Source: Sinonovacula constricta | Lineage: Eukaryota > Mollusca > Bivalvia > Cardiida > Solecurtidae | DNA: 64,000 nucleotides | Direction: 5' to 3' | NCBI GenBank assembly: GCA_007844125.1 | Contig: CM017567.1 | Span: forward strand, 35,933,885 to 35,997,884 | Shown here: in pieces, positions 12,701 through 22,581 of the stretch | Layout of the letters: the number at the start of each line of letters is the position of its first letter | How positions within the stretch are numbered: position 1 is the stretch's first letter | The notes under the pieces: generated by a model | Databases searched by the model: none | The model's input: the letters and a program-made list of their open reading frames with translations, nothing else | Told to the model about the DNA's origin: nothing | Made by a program: the position numbers and the translations under genes

Positions 12701-15700
12701 TAAATTTAAGGCCAGACAAGCCCCCCCACCTCACTCCATCATTAAGCCGCTACAGTAAATCCTCAATAGTGTTGCATATTTTTTCATAGCATACATACTT
12801 ATTTAGCAACATGATGTTTTAAGTGGGTTAACAATGTTGCTGGTGGCCATATATTGGCGCTTATTTTTGCAAAGAAAGTTGTTAGTTTTATGTGATTTTT
12901 TTGTATATGCCTGTTTTCGGCAAAACAACATGTGTTCATGTTTACATGAGATAATCATTTTAACGATGAAATGTGACTGGGTCATACTTTCCTAAAATTC
13001 TTGAATAGTACACGTTACTGACAGTGAGAGGTTAAAACTAAAGTCCGTCATATAACAAATATGGAAGGGGGGGCAAACATCCACCTTTTCATTTTGACAG
13101 GGGGGCAAATGTCCGGCCTTGGTATTGGATAGGGGGCAAACGTCCAGTCTGCACTTACAGGGGGGGGCGAGGCAAACATCCGGGGGGCAATTATCCAGGG
13201 GAGCAAATGTCAATGAATCACAAAAACTAGTCATACCTTAAGCTTTTCCAAACTATGTAAAACTGGCTGGAATATTCTTTCTTTAAACCAACCAACATCA
13301 TCAGAAATGCATAGGGGTTCCTCCGTACATGGTCTAAAAAAGTTGTGGCAGCAAAAGGCTCCCCATGCTGTATGGCATGAGCTCTAATCTGTCCCTTACT
13401 GAATTCTGAAAGGCCATTTTCTACACATACGAATCTGAGCAAAGCTGGAATTGTAAAACAATTTTGATTGCATACAGTTAAGTTAAGAAAACATGACATG
13501 TACAACCATTTTTGTTACACAAAAAGTTGGGCATTTCTTTATTGACTCACAGACAAAGCTAATTAAATCTGAAATTTAAATCCAGTTGAGTCATAATGTC
13601 TGGTCACACAATAGGCTCATCAAATAATGACAATAATAACTGATGATGTCTGTGATCAACAGTCATCATACTGTATTATGCAATAGTAATATAGTTTGTG
13701 AATTATAGACATTTACATGTAACATAGGGAGAAAAATGTGCAGCCAGTCCGGGACTCGAACCCGGGACACTTCACTTACAGGGCGAATGCTCTACCGACT
13801 GAGCTAACCGGACCGCTTACACATTCTCTCCCAATCACCCGGCTAAATACACCCCGGGCAACTTGAAATTCGTCCTCGAATTTCCACAGACCGTATGCTC
13901 TACATACAAGTCATAACCAACTTAAACACTTGAGTACCGTAACGACCGCGGGTCGTTTACGTTGGGGGCCAATGTAACATAGGGAGAAAAATGTGCAGCC
14001 AGTCCGGGACTCGAACCCGGGACACTTCGCTTACAGGGCGAATGCTCTACCGACTGAGCTAACCGGACCGCTTACACATTCTCTCCCTATCACCTGGCTA
14101 CATACATATTTCCAAAATGTCACCTTTGTTTGTTTGTTTATTGGGTTTATCATCCCACCAATGGTATTTCAGTTATCAGGAGACGGTGTCCACTAGTAGC
14201 AGATATTGTGCTGCCTTCACTGTGTATAGCATGTCATGAACACCTGGCATGATATCACACCCAGTCACATTATCCTGACACCAGGTCAACCAGTCATGGA
14301 ACTTCCCTCATATTTGCTTGAGTGTTAGCAAGGGAGCTATACTACCACCATTTTTTACGACTTTGGTATGTTGTGGCCCAGGAGCGAACCCGGGGCTTCC
14401 CGTACCTGGAGGTGACTTTATACCGGTTGCGCTACCAGGTCCAGTGTAATGTCACCTTTACAGATGATGATAGCATATATGACACAAGTTTATATGGAAC
14501 AAGCTCTCTGGGTAAGTAGTATGATGTATTCATGGTGTAGAAACTTCATTTTTCCTATTATTTTTATGAACCAAAACAGTGATCAACTCATTCCATTAAG
14601 GCAAAGGACGTATGGTGAGAAGTTAGGGCCTATCAAAATGGAGGGATCCTTTTGACACAAGGATAGAATTTTCCGGGAATTTTATTGTTAATATGTATAA
14701 ATATTCAAAATATTTCAGGAATTTGTACACAAATGGAAGAATGCTACACAATTAACATAAAAACCTCTTCCACTTCGATTGGAATTATTAATTGTAGTCT
14801 TACTGTTCTTTAAAATCATAATGTATGTAATTAAGCCAGAGTTTCATATTATTTGATAATATCATCTGAAAGTGAAATACTTAATTAAAATGCAATCATA
14901 AATTAAAAATAAAATTTTGTAATTGATCTTCACCCATCCATGCCCAGAGTAAATTATCAAATATTGATATTAATTACCAACCTGTCATATATCGGTCACC
15001 AATGAATCAGGACTTGGTCACCAATCATTCAAATTGGTTACCAATTAGTCATAAAGTTGATTTCTATGTTTTTGATCCTATATGAAGGGTGAGCAAGGTT
15101 ACTTGTGAATTCCACAGCCTAATCTAATAGTCTCCGCTCAAAACCCTGGGGCCGAGTTGTTATCTCAAATGGAGATTTAGCTTTTTAAACTGAAGGAAGT
15201 TCCTCCTGTATGGTAAACCTCTTCCCTTATGAAAAAGAAAGGGTAGAGAAGTGGTTCACCTTTAGAGGTACTGCAAACCGAGTCGCTAGTCGTGGATTAG
15301 GTTTGTTATCTTTAACTGGCCCAAGTGTTTATACCAGTATTTGATGTCTGGATACCCGGGACCCAACCACCCTCTAAACCAACTTATTGGACACTTAACA
15401 CACAAGCAGTTTTGAGTGGAGAGCATTATTGAACTCCTTGTAAAATACATATAGATTGGACATATACTTTGACCTGGATGAACACAAGCACACAGCTATA
15501 CTACATGTACATATATTATATACATGATATACATGACAATGGAAGGTTTTTTTTATTTATATTTTTTCCACTGGACATAGAGTGCATAGGACAGGGTTAG
15601 GCATGAGGTGGGGTGGGGTGGGGTGGGGATGGGGGTGGGGGAGTGGGTATATGCTGGTTATTCTATTAATCTCTATAAAATATGAAAAAGTCTTACACAT

Positions 15701-18700
15701 GTTATCTATATAGTGCACCCTTTATTATATATTTACATTATCTATGTATGGGATAGGATGTTTCCACTTTGGTTTGCGACCTGTGTGAGTCCTTTGGGGG
15801 CTACCATTTATTCAGCTTCCCTACATTTTATTATTACTCTTTGGTGATTTTTATTTTTAGGTATTGATACTGTCTTTAAATTTAATTTCACTTTGGTTTC
15901 TTATGTATATATATTTTTAATGTAATTTATTTCCTCTAAGTAATTAAAGAGAGCGTTTTTGATTAATTCTGCTTTGTCTGTAAAGATTTTCATTTGCGCG
16001 TTTGATGATCGCATAATTATAATTGTCTACTATTTGCCTTATTGTTTGCATGCTGTCTTTTTGTTAATTATTAAGGAGAGTCCTATATCTATTTGAAGAG
16101 GTTCGAGTCCTACATAATAGCGGTCGGGAAGGTGGTGTTATTTGTTCGGTATCCAAGTTTACTTTGTTCAAAAGCGATATAATTTGTTGTGTTTATGGCT
16201 TTAAAGGGTACTTGGGCCATTTACCTAGCATTCCAAAAACAAGTTATTGCCCAATCTTCTGGCTCTGGCCAAATATTTAAGACTGCATGTGTCTATTTGG
16301 TCTTGAATTGAGAATTCTCCTATTTCCGTGTGTATTACTTCAGTTCTTGAGTATCCCGGTACCCCAAGTATTATTCTAATTGCTATATTTTGTAGTTTCT
16401 GTAATTTGTCTAATAACGATTTATTTGCTGATCCATAGGCTACTAGTCCAAAATGTAATTTTGAGGGCAGGTGTGACCAGGTTGCCCGAAACAGTTAATT
16501 GTAGGGTAGCCTCATTGAACTTAACTGCCAAGGCATTCTTATTTCTGGTTAATCGAACTTCTTCAACATTGTTGTTTTTCTTAATTGAGGCTATCATTTC
16601 ATTGATTGATTGGTCTGTCCTAATTTTTAACAATTCCAGTGACTCTTTTATGTTGCTGTTTGATTATCCAATCGTATGATCCAAAGCTAAAGATAGTTGC
16701 CTTTGATATTAAGTCTTGTCTAATCTTAAATGAGAGTCCTTTACTCAGTTTGTTGATGGGGCGCAGCCATTTCCTACGAATTGCAGAAAGGCTGCCGCCA
16801 CCTCTGCTGCCTTCCCCTTTGGAAAGGCGTTTCCAATCGTTCTTAGCGGTATGGTTACCCACACAGTTTACCCACACAGGTGCTGTAGACATTGTTGATA
16901 TTGTGACCTGTTTACATAATTATTCCCTCATACACCGGTGTTAAAGTTACTGTTGTTACTGCTGGTTCTGCCACAGAGTCAGCAGCAGCAACAGATGCAT
17001 ATGGTTGAGGTTGGGGGGGGGGGGGCCTCTCATGTCACCGTCTCCCCCATACACGGGTTTTTGGATCCAGATGGGTTGGGAGGGCGTCCAGGATGGTATA
17101 AATGAATGGGAGAGTCCTGTGGGGTCTGGATTCCCTTCTTTTATTTTCCACTAGATGAAACTGTTCAGGGTCCCCTAAGAGGGGGAGACTAGGGACGATT
17201 TCTGCACCGGTGGATGGAGGAGATCGGGTGCACAGGGGGCCCCTCCAGCACCCTGCTTAGACATGAAAGGTCCCCTGATGGAATATGCAAGAGGGAAGCA
17301 GGTGATGATTTGGGGGTGGAAGGGGAGCTGCTTCCCAGGACACTATCATCAAATCTTAGCAATTTCAAACCATTTGAAACCGCAGAGCAGTCCAAACTTC
17401 TATTTCGCTTAGTCCTTGGAGTCTCCATTATCCCAAATCCACTATTGCGCCTACAAATACTACTCAAGATACCAGTAAGTGATATATATAATAAGTGAGA
17501 AGGGAGGGACGTGAAGTTAGTGAATGTATTTGTAAGGAAGAAGAAGTCTGTGGAAAATGAATTTGCAACAATGAGAGTCAAGCCTCATGCAAATCTGATA
17601 GACAGGACTTTCACCGATGAAAAAGGATGAGATGATGGAACAGTGATGACGGAGACCTCGCTGCGGGTAATATATATATATATATATGTATGTTATAGTT
17701 CTTACAATAATTGTCTTTTCCATGTTTGCCCTCCCTAAAGAAAACACACACAAAGTTAAAGTAACTCTAATTAACACCCAAACTTAATTCTAAGTAACAC
17801 TCTTCCAACTAAAGTATTACCCACCTGGTGAAGGGACAACTTGCACCAATCCAACTTGCATCAGGTAAAATTCGTGCCACTATTAGACAACTCACCCCAT
17901 GTATACACTGTAGTGCAAGGTTAGTGAATTACTGGGCAAGTGATAAGACTAACTGGGTTGCAATTGCTATAGTAGGGTGTTAATTGTTGTTTGATATGGT
18001 TTTTATGTTTTTCTTTTTTTTCATGGAGGATCAATATAGAAGAGATAAACTAATTTCTAGGGACTGATAACTAACTTCTGACTGAATAAATATAAACAGA
18101 ATTACTTGAAACTTTATCATTTTATATTTCAAGAATTAAAAGAACAAGAACAGAACAAATATTTAATATCAGTTACAGAGTATAAAATGTGTAACTGTAA
18201 ATTGTTGTAAATATTGACATGTAAAAACAAAATACATGAAGTATTAAACAAATAGGAAAGTGAGCATATACTACATGTAGTTTCTTGAAACTCTCATGAT
18301 GTCATGAATGGTTCAGTGACTGGAATAGTATACAGAATTTCTTGTGAATGTAAAATGTAGAAATTAAACAAAATAAATTAACGGATTCATGAGAAAACGC
18401 ATTTCTTCTCCAGACATTTGACTTATTGTTGAAAGCAAACCCACAGTTTTGTTTATTGCTTTGAGTTTGAGTTTATAGACATTTAGTAGTGGGACACAGA
18501 AGTCACAGTTCAACTGAATATCATTTTAAGTTGATGAAATCATGGCAAAACAAAAACTACATTACTCAAGTTCTTAAAGGTGGTATACGACAATTTGCAT
18601 ATATCAAATACATATAACAATGTCGAACTACTGCTTTGGGGATTTGGGGATTTGGGGCTTAACTTTTGTATTAAGCCATACTTTAGTCTTAATAAATATG

Positions 18701-21547
18701 ATTTTGAACTCTATCTGAATTGTTAGACTGAAAAAAATCACTCTGAATGTGTATTCTTTTTAACTGTATATATTTGAAAAAAAAACTTTGGTCCAAATTG
18801 TCGGCTACCACCTTTAAAGCATGGTTAAACTACAGTTAACACCTTATATACCATATACAGTAAAAACTTGCTAAGAGGGACACCTGTGGTTCTTTTTCAA
18901 AGCGTTTCACTTAGTGAGGTGTCCCCTTAGTTAGTTCATACAAATCAATTCATTATACTGCTGCTTATATCTATGTAATAATATTATATTGTTCTTCATA
19001 TTGCCTAAATTTTTAAGTGTACTTATTGTGATATAGTTTATTTGTTTTAAATTTCAATTTTATGTTTTACAGGATATTTTATAATATTAGAATTTAGTCA
19101 TTTTTCACAAGGTTATAATTAAACAAAAAATTAAGTAGATTTTCAGTATTTTTTAATTTTTGAAAAAGAAATTTAATATAAAGGTCAGTCCTGAAAGAAA
19201 AGTTAAGAAAAGAATGTTTTCTTGAAACTGTATGCACCCTAAAAAAATTGAGAAATGAAAAGACAATATCCATAATGAAGCTATGACAAGACTTATAGCT
19301 TCTTACTCAACAACTTACTTTTCGGTATCAGTTTGAAAACATCAAACAAATCGCTGACTTCTTTACGCTTACTGTAAATGAATCGACAATGCTGTAATTT
19401 GAAATCTTAAAAGTCTATTGATGTGTACAATCTTGTTCACTCGACCTAATTTTGCAGGTGTGATTTACTGAATAATGACACTTGGATAACTGGACTACCT
19501 GGTGCTGTCCTGCGTAGGGAGGATGAAGAAAGGTGTGATTTTGTTAAATTGTTCTGAAATAACTTTCCCGGGTCCAGGATAGCAGGTTGCTATGCTTTCC
19601 AAGCTTGTGGAACATTAAAATAAAGAAAAAAACGGTTCTAGAAAATAGTGTCCTGCCTAGCAGATTGCCCCACTTAGCAGGGTGGTCCTTTTGTGAGGTT
19701 TTACTGTACTTGGAGCAAGTTGTCCACTACTGGAATGAATTTTACCTGATGCAAGGTTGTTTGGTGGAGTTATCTGGCATTCACTCACCCAGCAGTACTT
19801 ACAGTGATTAAGATTAAAAGAGCACAGATTGGTCATCGGAAGATAGTAAGTTTCCTAAATACTGGTAGAAAACGAAACGTATTGTCCAGTAACCCAATTT
19901 GACGCTCACCTTTTTCGCCGCCATTTTTATTTTCATGTCAAACTCTGTGACGTATTTCCTCTGACGTAATTTCTCGCGACATTTATTGACAAACATGTAT
20001 TTTGATAGCTCAGGCAGACCAATAGGGGCAAATCCGAGACTCCGAGGTAAGGATATCTCAAATTCAAATTTAATCGAATTATTTCACCGATTTTTCTTAT
20101 TCCCACAATAAGTGAAAGTTTGCATGTTGTTATCAATGATATTTAATATGAACCGCATACCAAGCGTCCTTCGATAAGAAAGCCCAGTTTGTTATGTCAT
20201 AAGTCACGTGAAAGTAATGTGCTTAAAATGAGAGACTATATCGAGAAACACTGGTATTGTAAGATGTTCGCATTAATTATGATGATTGTGCAATTTTGAT
20301 TGAAACATGTACAGCCGCTTTTAGAAGTACCTGAATAAAGTTAGACATTGCAGATTAAAAATGGTATCTTGGTTATCTTCTTTCATTAGGTTATTATTTA
20401 TATTTTAGGCACTAAAGAAGTAAATGTCGTACTCTCCATCTCAGATGTGGGCTACCATGAACCTAATAAGAAACTATGGGGATGCAAATCAAGTCCATTG
20501 CCCGTCAGTTTGGCCTACCTGAATCGTCGGTGAGACACATGTTTAGCAGGATGGTTGACCCAGAAGAAATAAGATCAGGACCAGCCAAAACAAAATTGGG
20601 AAACTATCTTAAGTACTGGAGAGTCCTGAGGTTAGGTACTTGAGAACAAGTTTCCGAACCAAACACTAAGGAACTGTCGATACTTTAGTGCCAGTTGAAA
20701 CAGACATTAAGGAGGATGAAGAAAATTAAACTAAATTTTGTTGTGTTATTGTGTGGGTTATTTACACTAGAGGCTGTATGCTTGAGTATGTCTCTAGTGT
20801 TTGTTAAATGGGCCGCATGCGATACATGTCACTGGGTCCATTTGGCCTTAAACTTGTACTGCTGTGAAAGTAAGATTTTAGAAGGGGAGATATAGTCAAG
20901 TGTCCACATTGCATTCTTGATATGATTTTATATGAATGAATGCTGAACATTTATTTGTAAAATGTAAAAAAAATATGTGAAGCATGCTGTTTTTCTTTTG
21001 TTTACCAACATTACATTGTATATATTGCTATTCCATATGAGAAATAACTAAGACTAAATTTACTCCACGTTACTTCTTCCAAAGTGTTAGATTATTACAA
21101 ACGAGCACAGCCAATCAAAGGTATCGTTTCTAGTGTCTGTCAAGAGGTAATGGCCGTTCGCTGCTATTTGTAAAAAAATCAATACCATGAACAAAAACTT
21201 CAAATACAAGCATTAAAAAGTGATACTACTTGATAAATAAGGGCTTACTGGACATGTTTAGGGCTGTTAGTTTCGAATTTAATACAGTTCACTTCGCAAG
21301 AAAATAAATAAATGGCTTAAGGGTGTCGAAACTAGTGACGCTAGGATAAAAGCTTTTCAATTTATGAATGACAGTTCAATTTTTAATGAGACTGGTGACT
21401 GATAAGAACATTCTGAAACATAAAATGCTGATAAATAATAATTTTTTGGAACTCACCTAATACTGGCAGTGTCTTGCTTAGTTTATGTTCAACATTTCTT
21501 AATATTTCCTCTACGTCATCAAACCCTATAGGAAGTTTCGATACCAT
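796..21547 (-). CDS. Gene A: CARD-like / death-domain-like protein, partial (last exon off the left edge)
   Basis: Ten coding exons in transcript order: 21547-21457, 13444-13237, 10692-10629, 9999-9852, 8190-8056, 4513-4481, 3356-3006, 2287-2150, 1634-1563, 990-796. Every junction keeps one open frame, giving about 478 codons. Domains: residues about 10-100 are helical and CARD-like (pattern FLDHVRRNPYAFLMMLVGLK); then a Lys-rich stretch, a DDDSGDDDDDAD acidic run, polyQ/P (about 170-215), a 117-codon helical exon of unknown fold, a death-domain-like stretch (ELLDLLADRNHTVFELGKWL), and SPPPPYKSDFESLDD. The start ATG has A at -3 and G at +4; the exon opens with a splice acceptor at 21572, so a 5' untranslated exon is likely. 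Two donors are unusual: GTCCAG after exon 5 and GC (GCATGT) after exon 9. CARD plus death-like domains suggest an apoptosis or innate-immune adaptor, but that is inference from fold resemblance only. Confidence 0.72.
1110..1404 (+). mobile_element. tRNA-headed SINE (family 1), copy A
   Basis: Begins GGACCTGG with a decayed tRNA-like head (A-box-like region followed by GGTTTCAATCC as B box). It continues with a body shared by four other copies in the window, running through TCATGCCAGGTGTTCACGGC and ending near AGGACAATAAACCC. It lies in the intron between exons 9 and 10 of gene A and is also present in gene B, so it predates the duplication. Confidence 0.75.
2150..2287 (-). CDS. Gene A exon 8, death-domain-like segment
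   Basis: This 138-nt exon encodes KSDEPGAELLDLLADRNHTV followed by FELGKWLLQCGLHGVYRTL. The pattern LLxxLxxRxxTVxxLxxxLxxxGLxxV resembles the C-terminal half of death domains. It is entered in phase 1 from exon 7 if exon 7 uses the donor A|GTGAAT at 3006. The gene B exon (35862-35725) is equally open. The N-terminal half of the fold would have to come from exon 7, which I cannot confirm by eye. Confidence 0.5.
3428..3930 (+). mobile_element. Decayed tRNA-headed SINE interrupted by a MITE, gene A
   Basis: The left part has a worn head (GTGCCTGTGGCATAGTTG; GGTTCAAGTC) and the right part resumes at 3792 with ATGTGGAAGGTCTTCCAGCT, the family 2 body. Between them is the inverted-repeat element 3531-3791. 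The arrangement recurs at about 37013-37500 in gene B. Confidence 0.6.
3531..3791. mobile_element. MITE with about 30-bp terminal inverted repeats, gene A
   Basis: The ends read GGCCCACATTCACCAACAAT and, reverse complement of the right end, GGCCCCTATTCACCAGCCAT, both followed by TCTTAAG. In the B copy the flanking triplets are TTA on both sides, as PIF/Harbinger elements leave; in A one has changed to TAA. No coding capacity, so non-autonomous. Confidence 0.72.
5195..6525. repeat. 28-bp minisatellite, about 47 units
   Basis: The unit is AAACTGTGGTAGGCCACCAT plus GGTCCAAG, with two main variants (GGCCACC or GAGCACC), shorter 26-bp units lacking GT (AAACTGGTAG), and units with TTAAAAAA in place of TCCAAG. 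The array lies in intron 5 of gene A and is absent from gene B, whose sequence skips from 38630 to the equivalent of 7190. The period is not a multiple of three and the unit has no stop on the minus strand, so long spurious frames appear there. Confidence 0.93.
6526..8055. other. Intron 5 of gene A, right part, no gene seen
   Basis: AT-rich intron DNA. Positions from about 7190 match gene B from 38626, with small indels. The stretch 6526-7190 is A-only and holds no recognisable element. Confidence 0.5.
8705..9510. repeat. About 145-bp tandem repeat element with GAGGGCC...GGCCCT end, gene A
   Basis: Starts with the palindrome GAGGGCCACGATGGCCCT and AATTGCTCACCTGA, then about four degenerate units of some 145 bp, each carrying variants of AAGCTTTTTCTAAGATTTGA and CATGCAGACAAACATTCTGA. 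It ends at CATTGTGCTCAGGTAAGCTAA, partly inverted relative to the start. Non-coding interspersed repeat in intron 4. Confidence 0.7.
10705..11580. repeat. 30-bp intronic minisatellite, gene A (about 29 units)
   Basis: The unit is TTAATATACATGTTATATCC plus ACATTATGAT. Units from about 10739 to 11230 are almost identical, and those towards 11580 are diverged (TATGTGTAACATTTACATT). The array starts 12 bp from exon 3, on the acceptor side. A 30-bp period keeps frames open on both strands, so apparent proteins there are artefacts. Confidence 0.93.
11690..11900 (-). mobile_element. tRNA-headed SINE (family 2), gene A
   Basis: The reverse strand begins GGGGCGCTCATAGCTCAAAG, has GGGTTCGAGTCC, then the body GGAAGGTCTTCCATCTGACT and a short inverted repeat around CCCAGACTGTCTGGG. 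Partner at 44335-44506 in gene B. It lies in intron 2, beside the 30-bp minisatellite. Confidence 0.7.
12590..13215. repeat. Fold-back element with long C run and G-rich CAAACGTCC repeats
   Basis: The left side has GAACGTTTGC followed by a run of 28 C (12606-12633). The right side carries GGGGGGCAAATGTCC, GGGGGCAAACGTCC and GGGGAGCAAATGTC, the inverse of the left. Present only in gene A; B retains just ATCCAGGGGAGCAAATGTC (about 44795). It lies immediately downstream of exon 2. The G runs could form quadruplexes. Confidence 0.6.
13237..13444 (-). CDS. Gene A exon 2, core of the CARD-like domain
   Basis: The 208-nt exon has acceptor TTCCAG and donor GTATGA and joins exon 1 in phase 1. It encodes ALLRFVCVENGLSEFSKGQI, then two amphipathic helices containing FLDHVRRNPYAFLMMLVGLK. 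Spacing of Leu/Phe and the 'LLxxL ... AFxxFxxxL' style of CARDs is visible, but there is no diagnostic residue set. The equivalent gene B exon (45059-44852) keeps the same pattern with several substitutions, including FLEHVRRNPYAFLMMMVGLK. Confidence 0.65.
13719..14104 (-). mobile_element. tRNA-like SINE pair (255-bp direct repeat), gene A only
   Basis: Two copies, 13719-13973 and 13974-14104, the second truncated, each hold on the minus strand GGTCCGGTTAGCTCAGTCGG and CCGGGTTCGAGTCCCGG: a convincing A box and B box with a T arm. The anticodon arm TTCGC-CCTGTAA-GTGAA would read UGU (threonine-like), but the acceptor stem does not close. Gene B has an uninterrupted site (45305-45325), so insertion followed the duplication. 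Confidence 0.75.
14142..14442 (-). mobile_element. tRNA-headed SINE (family 1), minus orientation
   Basis: Read on the minus strand it starts GGACCTGGTAGCGCAACCGG and follows the family body to GATAAACCCA. It lies in the intron between exons 1 and 2 of gene A, next to the tRNA-like pair at 13719-14104. Its partner in gene B is at 45349-45649. Confidence 0.78.
15606..15650 (+). other. G-rich tract with quadruplex potential
   Basis: A series of GGGG runs separated by single T or AT (GGGGTGGGGTGGGGTGGGGA, then GGGGGTGGGGG). In gene B the same place is a plain G run (about 47157-47181). It lies in intron 1. Confidence 0.6.
16380..17500 (-). pseudogene. Decayed retroelement-like coding relic, gene A intron 1
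   Basis: Minus-strand open stretches in different frames follow one another: METPRTKRNRSLDCSAVSNG near 17430, LSFKIRQDLISKATIFSFGS near 16720, and NNNVEEVRLTRNKNALAVKF near 16580, interrupted by stops and shifts. The same stretches are conserved at 47909-48770. The middle part looks like a small RNA-binding or gag-like domain, but I cannot name the element. A decayed ORF1 of a retroelement is my best guess. Confidence 0.35.
17690..19795. other. Gene A intron 1 segment absent from gene B, no gene seen
   Basis: AT-rich. Gene B has about 135 unrelated bases in its place (48965-49105). Repeats of the GTGTCC...CTTAG type (18880-18930, 19660-19690) are present. An exon-like block with AG/GTAAGT boundaries at 19319-19375 fails the phase test and is not used. 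Confidence 0.5.
20482..20600 (+). pseudogene. Possible helix-turn-helix fragment of a transposase
   Basis: The short frame reads MQIKSIARQFGLPESSVRHM then FSRMVDPEEIRSGPAKTKLG. This resembles the pipsqueak/CENP-B-type helix-turn-helix of pogo-like transposases (S..A..FG.P.SS). It lies inside 19883-21345, which is missing from gene B. No DDE domain follows, so it is a fragment at best. Confidence 0.3.
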
Positions 21548-21786
21548 TTTTCCAAAAACCTCATTTTTTTTCCTGAAAAGAAAGTTAACAGGGAAATGGG
21601 GTTTCCCGAAATTTGTGTAAAACGCGGAGGGAGCTTAGGCCGGTAGTTTCGGTAAAGGGTACACCCTTCGGTAAATGGCAAATTCGGAAAATTCATTTTA
21701 CATTGACATGCATTAATGTTTTACGTCTGCGCTATTTGTATATTGATATAAAAGGCATATCGGCCCAATTATGTCATCTGACGGTG

Positions 21787-21885
21787 AGTTACAGTCAATC
21801 CGGCCACAAACAAATCCGGCCACAAGAAAGTCAATCCGGCCACAATGCCCTGGGAAATCGGTCAAACCGGCCACATATTTACGTT
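21787..21885 (+). repeat. Left inverted repeat (GTCAATCCGGCCACAA type)
   Basis: Contains AGTCAATCCGGCCACAAAC, AATCCGGCCACAAG, AAGTCAATCCGGCCACAATG and CGGTCAAACCGGCCACAT. Read backwards, 28683-28806 shows the same order of blocks, so the two form a roughly 100-bp inverted pair 7 kb apart. The repeat begins exactly where copy A stops matching copy B. Confidence 0.7.
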
Positions 21886-21944
21886 TATGGCTTTTATTAA
21901 CATTATTCGCGTTTGGCGACGCGCTGGAACGTGCCGCCTATAGA

Positions 21945-22340
21945 TAGTTTCCATGTGATGTCATCGACACTAATAAGACAGTTTAAGGCAGCCATCTTTG
22001 TGGACAGAAGCTAATGCAGGCCGAAATCGGGAAAAAATGTGCTGTATTAAACTCACCACTGTGTTTTTATTTTTCAGTCTATTTTACTGAATTTTATATC
22101 AAATTTAACAGCTTTTATAAATATTTTAAATATCAAAACTATATTTTGATAGTTTAAAAGGTTAAAGAAATACAACCGAAAATCATACACTGTTCATTTT
22201 GTTTTTAGTATGAGCCAATAGTTTTATATATTTCTGTGTATTAATTTTGTGTGCTTTTATCAATTGTAAAAATATTGTATTCTAAAAATTCTAAAAATAT
22301 GAATTACAAGAGCTTTCCAATGGTGTATAGCTATTCTATA
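21945..22340. repeat. Dispersed repeat, first copy
   Basis: Shares about 390 bp with 32957-33335, including GACAGTTTAAGGCAGCCATC, GCTGTATTAAACTCACCACT and ATGAATTACAAGAGCTTTCC. Both copies are in the same orientation. No open frame. Confidence 0.7.
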
Positions 22341-22581
22341 AATGGAATGCTAAAAAAATGCACATGCGAGCGGATGTCCTCGGACATTCTCGTTCTAGCT
22401 AGAGACAAATGGAACGTCCTCGTGAATTGTCCGAGGTGTTCCGATAGAGCTAGAGAATGATCGCGGGAAAATGGACAAGACGTTCCGAATTCCGGAAGTT
22501 TCGCGATTTACACATTCCCAACGTATGGGTCCTATTTCGGTAAATGACGTTCTTTTCATTTTCATTTTAAATACAACTATA

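Larger units (their letters stand above)
1..21784. repeat. Tandem segmental duplication, copy A
   Basis: Long collinear near-identity with 33600-51755 is visible throughout, including introns (for example 1-780 with 33600-34400, 2300-3000 with 35880-36580, 7700-8500 with 39430-40260, 16000-17650 with 47450-48930). Identity stops abruptly after the shared CATCTGACGGT at 21784. Copy A carries extra DNA relative to B at about 5130-7190, 12060-13185, 13719-14104, 17690-19795 and 19883-21345. Confidence 0.88.

Noticed and set aside
13740..13815. Functional tRNA gene (Thr-like) on the minus strand, and its repeat at 13995-14070
   Set aside because: The T and anticodon arms look good but the acceptor stem has mismatches, and the unit is part of a repeated mobile sequence.
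19319..19375. Exon-like block in gene A (KRKEVSDLFDVFKLIPK) bounded by TTTACAG and GTAAGT
   Set aside because: Exon 1 ends in phase 1 and joins exon 2 directly in frame. Including this block in the required phase gives a stop, and gene B lacks the segment altogether. It could still be a cryptic exon.
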